Positions 1-4,454 of a stretch of DNA of 5,509 bases are shown here, one piece after another. This DNA is from Bacteroidota bacterium (GTDB lineage: Bacteria > Bacteroidota > Bacteroidia > NS11-12g > UBA955): the NCBI GenBank assembly GCA_947450015.1, contig CANFUB010000190.1, forward strand, positions 1 to 5,509. Direction: 5' to 3'. The translations under genes were made by a program, and so were the position numbers. How positions within the stretch are numbered: the first letter of the stretch is position 1; the number at the start of each line of letters is the position of its first letter. Below the pieces are notes generated by a model. The model was not told where the DNA came from, ran no database searches, and saw nothing but the letters and a program-made list of their open reading frames with translations.

Positions 1-1
1 C

Positions 2-1432
2 CCATTGCCAGCCGATATGCATGCGAGTTTCGAACAAACTTCAGGGCAAAATTTAAATTGGTTTTTTAATGATTTATTGAATGAAAACAACAGCATCGAT
101 TTCGTCAACAGAAAACACCATAAGGCATTAATTGGTTCTGTAGGACTCGATTCAATTTTAAAAAGCAGGCAGTATTTAAATGCCAATCCGTATGGATTTT
201 TGCCTGAAACCAATTACTTAAACAATGGTCAAAAGAAAAAATTCATTAGCATCAATATTCCTTTTCATCTGCCTACACAAAATACAGTAGTACCGATAAA
301 TTTAAGTCCCATAGTAGGGTATAATTATTACGACCAATTGTATGTAGGTGCGGCTATTTTCAACCGCTCTATCTTTAGAAAAAAACTAGAATATATTTTA
401 ATGCCAGCGTATGCATTTGGCAGTAAAAAAATGGTGGGCTATGGAAAAATCAATGCAGTAATTTTACCGCACTCTCCTTCGGTATACAGAATAGAAACGG
501 GGGTGCAAGGGCAATCGTTTGGAATGAGATATTTTAGTCACGAGAACCAATATTATCGGATTAATCCATACTTAAGATTATTTCTAAAACACCATCACAA
601 AATTTCAGATCGTTTTGTAAAACAGATACAATTAAACTTGTATCATAATGGATTATTAAAAAGTAATTATATGTATGATGACTCAACAAAACTTGGGTTT
701 CCTAGTAGTTACTTTTATAATTATTGTAAACTAAGTTACCGATTTGAAGACAAACATCCTTTGAATAATTTTAGCTTCCAAATGAATGCTGAAGCAGGTG
801 CTAATTATAAATTTGGACCTTTGCAAAACCAATACTTTAAAACATGGTTAAACGCCACTTTCAAACACCAATTTGCTAAAAAGAAATTCTTCAAGTCGAG
901 TATATATGCTGGAACATTTTTATATGAAAAAGGGAAAAACACCATTCAACAATTTAATCTTAGCAACAATGTAGATGCAAGGGACTATTTATATAATGAT
1001 GTATATATGGGTCGGTCGGAAGATTTTTTCGATAACAATATTTTTAGTAGACAAATTTCAAGCAATAACAATTACATCAGGAACGTATTACCTACACTTT
1101 CTGCAAACAATTGGATAATTTCATCTTCAAATGAAATGTCGATACCAGGCGACCTCCCTGTAAGAGTATATTTGGATGCAATGTGTTTTCAATATTATTC
1201 TATAACAACCAACAATATAAAAACATTAAGTGCACCAGAAATATTTGCAACAGCTGGTGTAACAATATCCGCGTTCAAAGAAACATTGGAAATATTTATT
1301 CCAATTCTCCAAAGCTCTCAATTTAAATCAATAATCAAATACAACAATTATTCATTCAGGGATTTAATTGGATTTAAACTTAACATTAACCGATTGGAGC
1401 CTACAAAAATGGTGGATGATTTTAGAATGTGA
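2..1432 (+). CDS. M1-family metallopeptidase, C-terminal part (5' truncated by window edge)
   Basis: The reading frame is open at the left edge, so the true start and the zinc-binding catalytic domain lie outside the window; the TTG at position 5 is internal. The first visible residues (PLPADMHASFEQTSGQNLNW, then FFNDLL) match the end of the M1 aminopeptidase helical domain, where a 'F...SG.dL.WFF.d' pattern is typical. An 'NPYGFLPETNYLNN' segment (about residues 61-74) resembles the 'IDPeg..PEiNr.NN' segment after the M1 domain in Bacteroidota homologues. The remaining 400 or so residues are rich in Tyr, Phe and Asn and in short alternating strands, with GSKKMVGYGK and a final FKLNINRLEP strand, like the beta-barrel-like tail of these proteins. 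This suggests an envelope location, by inference. The gene ends with tandem stops TGA TAA and has no clear plus-strand terminator. The family is fairly sure; whether the enzyme is active cannot be judged here. Confidence 0.72.
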   Translation, partial: PLPADMHASFEQTSGQNLNWFFNDLLNENNSIDFVNRKHHKALIGSVGLDSILKSRQYLNANPYGFLPETNYLNNGQKKKFISINIPFHLPTQNTVVPINLSPIVGYNYYDQLYVGAAIFNRSIFRKKLEYILMPAYAFGSKKMVGYGKINAVILPHSPSVYRIETGVQGQSFGMRYFSHENQYYRINPYLRLFLKHHHKISDRFVKQIQLNLYHNGLLKSNYMYDDSTKLGFPSSYFYNYCKLSYRFEDKHPLNNFSFQMNAEAGANYKFGPLQNQYFKTWLNATFKHQFAKKKFFKSSIYAGTFLYEKGKNTIQQFNLSNNVDARDYLYNDVYMGRSEDFFDNNIFSRQISSNNNYIRNVLPTLSANNWIISSSNEMSIPGDLPVRVYLDAMCFQYYSITTNNIKTLSAPEIFATAGVTISAFKETLEIFIPILQSSQFKSIIKYNNYSFRDLIGFKLNINRLEPTKMVDDFRM

Positions 1433-1445
1433 TAATCTTTCTTTC

Positions 1446-1723
1446 ACTTGTCATGCACACCATATATGGTGTGCACTCAACTGCCATCGATGCAGGTAGG
1501 CAATGACCCTTAAACTTGCACAGCACACCATGTATGGTGTGCTCACAACTGCCATCGATGCAGGTAGGCAGTGAACCTAAGACTTGCACAGCACACCATG
1601 AATGGTGTGCACCACAACTGCAATTGATGTGGCTGGGATGTGACCCTAACACTTGCACAGCACACCATGTATGGTGTGCTCACAACTGCAATTGATTAGG
1701 TTGGGCAGTGAACCTAAGACTTG
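1446..1723. repeat. Four tandem 68/69-bp repeats, each carrying a palindrome
   Basis: Units begin with ACTTG at 1446, 1514, 1582 and 1651, and a fifth start (ACTTGC) at 1719 breaks off. The periods are 68, 68, 69 and 68 bp. Every unit has the arms GCACACCAT and ATGGTGTGC around a 2-base centre (AT, GT, GA, GT). The palindromes lie at 1454-1475 (perfect, 22 bp), 1522-1543, 1591-1610 and 1659-1680. A second block starting CAACTGC follows in each unit and is more variable. GC is about 50% (35 of 68 in unit 2), well above the flanking genes. The array fills the gap between two convergent genes. Possible roles are mRNA 3'-end stabilisation, structured RNA, or a degenerate mobile or interspersed repeat; the sequence does not decide. 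A minus-strand reading frame across it (1422-1658) is a by-product of the repeats. Confidence 0.9.
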
Positions 1724-1744
1724 CTTGTGAGGTTCAAAAAACCT

Positions 1745-1782
1745 TATAAAAAACAAAACCCGCATCAGGTAAGATACGGGTT
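1745..1782 (-). terminator. Rho-independent terminator of the SET / H1-like operon
   Basis: On the minus strand a 10-bp stem with one mismatch (arms at 1773-1782 and 1757-1766, AACCCGTATC pairing with GATGCGGGTT) closes a 6-base loop. It is followed by a T-rich tail (TTGTTTTTTAT). It begins 24 bases beyond the stop codon of the H1-like gene, as expected for its terminator. The plus-strand side of the hairpin has no T tract, so it should not serve the converging peptidase gene. Confidence 0.75.
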
Positions 1783-1806
1783 GAGTCATTGAGGTTAAGA
1801 GTAAAA

Positions 1807-2163
1807 TTATTTTTTACCTTTTTTTGCAACTGCTTTTTTAGCAGGCGCTTTTTTAGCAGGAGCTTTAGCAGATTTTTTTGCTTTAGCTTTTGCTTTTGGA
1901 GCTGCTTTAGCTTTTGCTTTAGGAGCCGCTTTTGCTTTCGCTTTAGGAGCTGCTTTTGCTTTTGGTGCTGCTTTTGCTTTTGCTTTTGGAGCTGCTTTTG
2001 CTTTAGCTTTAGGAGCCGCTTTAGCTTTCGCTTTTGGAGCTGCTTTTGCTTTAGGTGCTGCTTTAGCTTTTGCTTTTGGAGCTGCTTTTGCTTTAGCTTT
2101 TGCTTTTGGTGCTGCCTTTGTAGCTTTTGCTTTAGTTGCAGCTGGTTTTTTTGTTGTTGCCAT
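1807..2163 (-). CDS. Histone H1-like Lys/Ala/Pro-rich DNA-binding protein
   Basis: This 118-residue protein is almost entirely Lys, Ala and Pro, with no acidic, aromatic or cysteine residues. It has a short N-terminus (MATTKKPAATKAKATK), ten consecutive AAPKAK-type units (residues 17-96) and a C-terminal tail, KSAKAPAKKAPAKKAVAKKG plus KK. Composition and AAPK/AKKA motifs match the disordered tail of eukaryotic histone H1 and bacterial H1-like proteins. Such proteins bind DNA nonspecifically and compact the nucleoid; that role is taken from the family. The ATG at 2163 has an AT-rich leader without Shine-Dalgarno, normal for Bacteroidota. It starts 25 bp after the SET gene stop and is followed by a strong terminator, so it is the last gene of the pair. 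A long open frame on the opposite strand (1789-2199, Phe/Cys/Ser-rich) is a low-complexity shadow. The protein could also bind RNA; no globular domain is visible. Confidence 0.88.
   Translation of the reverse strand: MATTKKPAATKAKATKAAPKAKAKAKAAPKAKAKAAPKAKAAPKAKAKAAPKAKAKAAPKAKAKAAPKAKAAPKAKAKAAPKAKAKAAPKAKAKAKKSAKAPAKKAPAKKAVAKKGKK
1876..2115 (-). repeat. In-gene array of ten AAPKAK(AK)n coding units
   Basis: Residues 17-96 of the H1-like protein divide exactly into ten units starting AAPKAK. Their lengths in residues are 10, 8, 6, 8, 8, 8, 6, 8, 8, 10, so the DNA units are 30, 24 or 18 bp. Units differ only in whole AK dipeptides, and codons vary silently between units (GCT, GCC, GCA, GCG for Ala). 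The array is therefore not a fresh duplication, and protein-level selection probably keeps the pattern. Such an array can still change length by recombination. Confidence 0.85.
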
Positions 2164-2188
2164 ATTTATTTAAAATTTAAAATTGGGT

Positions 2189-2593
2189 CTAGTTGTTGAG
2201 ATCGGAGTGCATATCACCATAATCTATGGTTATTTCTTCACCGGCCTTTATTTTTTTTATCGCCTTAAATTCCATCACACCTTCTTTGATATTTTTTACA
2301 TAATCTGCATTTGGTTTTTGTGCATGATTATATAAAGAACCAAAGCCAAGCAAAATACCTGCACTTCTTTTTCTGGTGTTCCATACGAATGTATAATTCT
2401 CCAAAATATGACCGCTTAGCATCTGATGTTCTTTATAATTTATTTCGATAACAGGACAAATTTCAATAACATCTCCTTTATTTAAAACTTTAGATGTAAA
2501 CACTCCCCTTCCTTTATGTCCAGCATTCGCTACAAAAATATCTCCGTTAACTATCTTATCTATTTTCAATTCTATTTTATTTATCCGATTCAA
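2189..2593 (-). CDS. Small SET-domain protein, predicted protein-lysine methyltransferase
   Basis: The 134-residue protein is essentially one SET domain. Residues 27-32 (KGRGVF) and the following NKGDVIEICPVIEI give the N-terminal SET motif that contacts S-adenosylmethionine. Residues 87-98 (LYNHAQKPNADY) are the NH motif of the pseudoknot, with N89-H90 and P94-N95. Residues 119-126 (EEITIDYG) carry the catalytic-site Tyr (Y125) and the DYG ending. There are no post-SET cysteines, as in compact bacterial members. The expected reaction is transfer of methyl groups to lysine side chains in the cytoplasm or nucleoid. It lies 25 bp upstream of the Lys-rich H1-like gene, its most obvious candidate substrate by context. 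The start is unsure: no ATG or GTG lies between the in-frame stop at 2648-2650 and the SET core. TTG at 2593 is the longest choice and TTG at 2569 (codon 9) an alternative; either leaves the domain whole. Confidence 0.82.
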   Translation of the reverse strand: MNRINKIELKIDKIVNGDIFVANAGHKGRGVFTSKVLNKGDVIEICPVIEINYKEHQMLSGHILENYTFVWNTRKRSAGILLGFGSLYNHAQKPNADYVKNIKEGVMEFKAIKKIKAGEEITIDYGDMHSDLNN

Positions 2594-2665
2594 AAATAGA
2601 GAATCGCGTGAAACTATTATATCTATTGTTAAATATGTATTAACAACTTATCAAAATATTGATTT

Positions 2666-2673
2666 CAAATATA
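2666..2673 (-). promoter_or_regulatory. Candidate -7 box (TATATTTG) for the SET / H1-like operon
   Basis: The minus-strand octamer TATATTTG fits the Bacteroidota -7 consensus TAnnTTTG and is correctly oriented, about 70 bp upstream of the SET gene. I found no TTG-type -33 element at the usual spacing of about 19-21 bases, so the call rests on one short match in AT-rich DNA. A second match (TATTTTTG, 2591-2598) includes the putative TTG start codon itself. Confidence 0.35.
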
Positions 2674-2695
2674 GTAAACTTAGTTTACTATATTT
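2667..2695. promoter_or_regulatory. Perfect 29-bp palindrome, operator-like, upstream of the SET gene
   Basis: Arms AAATATAGTAAACT (2667-2680) and AGTTTACTATATTT (2682-2695) are exact reverse complements around one central T. The core AGTAAACT-T-AGTTTACT has the size and symmetry of a site for a dimeric helix-turn-helix repressor. It lies about 74 bp before the longest SET-gene start and overlaps a TATATTTG box on the minus strand, so a bound protein would block RNA polymerase. It could instead form an RNA hairpin, but the stem is AT-rich and neither strand gives a good terminator, apart from a short T run on the plus side where no gene ends. The regulator is unknown and not encoded in the window. 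Confidence 0.6.
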
Positions 2696-2832
2696 TTCGC
2701 TTTAAGAAGATTTTTTTATTCTTTAATTCACTTCATCGCTTGAAATTCAATCACATTCTAAACAATAAAAATAAATTTCATTAAAAAATTTTGAATTTTT
2801 TAGTTTCTAAATTTTATATCTATATCACTAAA

Positions 2833-2877
2833 ATGTGTTTTTAAACACATCATCATTTTATAAAAGGTGAAGCCTTT
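2833..2877 (-). terminator. Two small tandem hairpins after purQ, possible weak terminator
   Basis: On the minus strand downstream of purQ, a 5-bp stem (AAAGG/CCTTT, 2863-2877) leads into TTTTATAAAATG. An 8-bp stem (ATGTGTTT/AAACACAT, 2833-2850) then leads into TTTTAG. Stems are short or AT-rich and the T runs are brief, so this is only a plausible 3' end for the purQ transcript. Confidence 0.3.
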
Positions 2878-2918
2878 CATAAAAAAAAATATCAATAAAG
2901 AAGAGAAAAAAAGATTGA

Positions 2919-3602
2919 TTAAGACACCAAAATACTTTCGAAAATGGCTCTGCCATCTGCATTCAAAAGTAAATCATTCGCACATCTTTCAGGATGCGGC
3001 ATCATACCGAAAACATTTTTACCTGCATTGCAAATGCCTGCAATATTATTCAGTGAACCATTTGGATTGCCTGCTTCATTTACCAAACCATTTTCATCAA
3101 CATATCTAAACATGATTTGTTGATTGGCTTCCATTTCTTTTAATGTATTTTCATCAGCATAATACCTTCCTTCGCCATGGGCAATTGGAATTTTATAAGC
3201 ACGCTCGGCAGATAATAAATTGGTGATTTTCAATTGGGTGTTCTCTGGTTTTAAAAATACATTTTTACAAATAAATTGTCTGTTTGTATTTCTTAACAAT
3301 GCACCAGGTAATAAACCACTTTCGCATAAAATTTGAAAGCCGTTGCATATGCCCATTACATAACCACCGGCTTTGGCATGTTCGCCTATGCTTTGCATTA
3401 CAGGACTTAATTTGGCAATGGCACCACTGCGCAAATAATCGCCATAACTAAAACCACCTGGTAAAAACACAAAATCAACACCTTTTAAATCGGTGTCTTT
3501 GTGCCACAATTCTTCTACCTGTCCGTTCGAAACAGCACTGATGGTTTCTATTAAATCTCTATCGCAATTACTGCCCGGGAATATTACTACGCCAAATTTC
3601 AT
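2919..3602 (-). CDS. purQ: Phosphoribosylformylglycinamidine synthase subunit PurQ (glutaminase)
   Basis: This 227-residue protein has the usual length of stand-alone PurQ and the class I glutamine amidotransferase fold. PurQ frees ammonia from glutamine and passes it to PurL, which turns FGAR into FGAM in de novo purine synthesis in the cytoplasm, with PurS as bridge. Visible signatures are the start MKFGVVIFPGSNCDRD, the PGGFSYGDYLRSGAIA oxyanion-side loop (48-63), the nucleophile elbow GICNGFQIL with Cys86, the AHGEGRYY segment (141-148) and MPHPER with the other triad residues His203 and Glu205. All catalytic residues are intact. A stand-alone PurQ implies a small-type PurL and PurS elsewhere; none is in the window. 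The ATG at 3602 is well supported because the family starts at this motif. It is 111 bp from truA and probably has its own promoter (3608-3615). Confidence 0.97.
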   Translation of the reverse strand: MKFGVVIFPGSNCDRDLIETISAVSNGQVEELWHKDTDLKGVDFVFLPGGFSYGDYLRSGAIAKLSPVMQSIGEHAKAGGYVMGICNGFQILCESGLLPGALLRNTNRQFICKNVFLKPENTQLKITNLLSAERAYKIPIAHGEGRYYADENTLKEMEANQQIMFRYVDENGLVNEAGNPNGSLNNIAGICNAGKNVFGMMPHPERCANDLLLNADGRAIFESILVS

Positions 3603-3607
3603 TGGTG

Positions 3608-3615
3608 CAAAAGTA
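3608..3615 (-). promoter_or_regulatory. Candidate purQ -7 promoter box (TACTTTTG), very short leader
   Basis: The minus-strand octamer TACTTTTG fits TAnnTTTG and ends five bases before the purQ ATG (TACTTTTG-CACCA-ATG). If used, transcription would begin at or next to the start codon, giving a leaderless or nearly leaderless mRNA. No -33 TTG is seen at the expected spacing; the nearest upstream TTG is about 29 bases away. Confidence 0.45.
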
Positions 3616-3666
3616 ATATTTATTTTTTACATCTACCTTCTTTTCAATGGTAATTTAATGGGAATT

Positions 3667-3683
3667 GGGCATTCCTAGTGCCC
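3667..3683 (-). terminator. Small GC hairpin after truA, weak terminator candidate
   Basis: A 5-bp stem (GGGCA/TGCCC) with a 7-base loop begins about 30 bases after the truA stop on the minus strand. It is followed by AATTCCCATT rather than a T run, so it may slow or end some truA transcripts but is not a convincing intrinsic terminator. Confidence 0.25.
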
Positions 3684-3713
3684 TCCTTGTCTACACAAGC
3701 AAACAACGCATTC

Positions 3714-4436
3714 TTAATATTCTATGCCTACTAAATAAAGGCCTGCGGCTGGCACCGAGGTACCCGCTAACTTGCGGTCGTTGCTCTCTAAGATCTCTGT
3801 AAATTTCGCAACATCTATCTTGCCCTCACCAACCAAGGTGAGTGTGCCTACCATGGCCCTTACCATGCTGCGCAAAAACCGATTGGCTGTTACTTCAAAA
3901 ATCAATAAATCGTTTCTGTAATACCACCTGGCCGACATTAAATTGCATCTAAAGTGCGCTACCTCTGCACTTACTTTACTAAAGCAACTGAAGTCGCGGT
4001 CGCCCAACATCACCGCACAAGCTTCGTTCATTGCACCAATATCCAAAGGCACATACCAACGCGTTGCAAAGTTTTGATAAAACGGATTCTTTTCGAACGT
4101 AATGCAATATTCATAGGTGCGTGCAATCGCAGAAAAGCGCACATTAAAGTCGGGCGCTACCAATCGCACAGCATGCACTGCAATATCATAAGGCAATATG
4201 CCATTCAAACTTCTTAGAAAGGTTTCGGGCAAATCGTAATCGGTATCGAACTGCGCAAAATACTGACGGGCATGCACCCCCGCATCGGTTCTACCACAAC
4301 CCAAAGTTTCTATCCCTTGGCGCATCAAAACACTCAAGGCATTGTTCAATACACCCTGCACCGTTTGTCCATTGGGTTGTACTTGCCAACCTTGATAATT
4401 GGTGCCGTTATACGAAAGTTCTAATAAGAATCGCAT
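3714..4436 (-). CDS. truA: tRNA pseudouridine(38-40) synthase TruA
   Basis: This 240-residue protein is full length for TruA, which converts uridines 38, 39 and 40 of the tRNA anticodon arm to pseudouridine. It shows the N-terminal LELSYNGTNYQGWQVQPNGQ, then TVQG, and the catalytic motif GCGRTDAGVHA with the nucleophile Asp51. It also has the SLNGILPYDIAV segment (76-87), the RTYEY motif with the active-site Tyr108, and the C-terminal FLRSMVRAMVGTL stretch. It starts 18 bp after the uup-like gene on the same strand, so the two are probably co-transcribed; the leader is AT-rich without Shine-Dalgarno. Sampled blocks show 42-48% GC against about 37% in purQ. This may reflect stronger constraint or a different history, and I would not call it transfer on that alone. 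Confidence 0.97.
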   Translation of the reverse strand: MRFLLELSYNGTNYQGWQVQPNGQTVQGVLNNALSVLMRQGIETLGCGRTDAGVHARQYFAQFDTDYDLPETFLRSLNGILPYDIAVHAVRLVAPDFNVRFSAIARTYEYCITFEKNPFYQNFATRWYVPLDIGAMNEACAVMLGDRDFSCFSKVSAEVAHFRCNLMSARWYYRNDLLIFEVTANRFLRSMVRAMVGTLTLVGEGKIDVAKFTEILESNDRKLAGTSVPAAGLYLVGIEY

Positions 4437-4454
4437 GGTTATATGTTTGTTTTT

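Larger units (their letters stand above)
2594..2918. other. 325-bp AT-rich intergenic region between purQ and the SET gene
   Basis: I see no gene here. The stretch is very AT-rich, with A and T runs. Read on the minus strand it holds two small hairpins after purQ (2833-2877), then featureless AT-rich DNA (about 2700-2830), then the 29-bp palindrome (2667-2695) and the leader of the SET gene. It is most likely the 3' end of the purQ transcript and the promoter region of the SET / H1-like pair. Confidence 0.7.

Noticed and set aside
5..7. TTG at position 5 as the start of the peptidase gene
   Set aside because: The frame is open to the left edge and the preceding codon (Pro) fits the M1 domain motif, so the TTG is an internal Leu codon.
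1422..1658. 78-residue minus-strand frame with repeated Cys/His peptides
   Set aside because: It lies in the 68/69-bp tandem repeat. Most periods are not multiples of three, so units are read in different phases, and it has no start signal or family match. The similar peptides come from the DNA repeat.
1446..1723. CRISPR array
   Set aside because: The repeats are directly tandem with similar sequence throughout each 68-bp unit. There are no unique spacers of constant length and no cas genes nearby.
1789..2199. 136-residue plus-strand reading frame rich in Phe, Cys, Ser and Arg
   Set aside because: It is the antisense of the Lys/Ala/Pro codons of the H1-like gene. It is low complexity, has no recognisable domain, and runs past both ends of the real gene only by chance.
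2867..3109. 80-residue plus-strand frame
   Set aside because: It overlaps the well-supported purQ on the other strand and has no recognisable features.
3493..3678. 61-residue plus-strand frame across the purQ start
   Set aside because: It is antisense to the conserved N-terminus of PurQ and its promoter, with no supporting features.
3954..4217. 87-residue plus-strand frame inside truA
   Set aside because: It is fully contained in the antisense of truA, whose motifs are clear; it is a shadow.
3714..4436. Horizontal transfer of truA, suggested by its higher GC
   Set aside because: The GC difference is modest and seen in only a few sampled blocks; the gene is a housekeeping gene in a tight operon position with no mobile-element signs.
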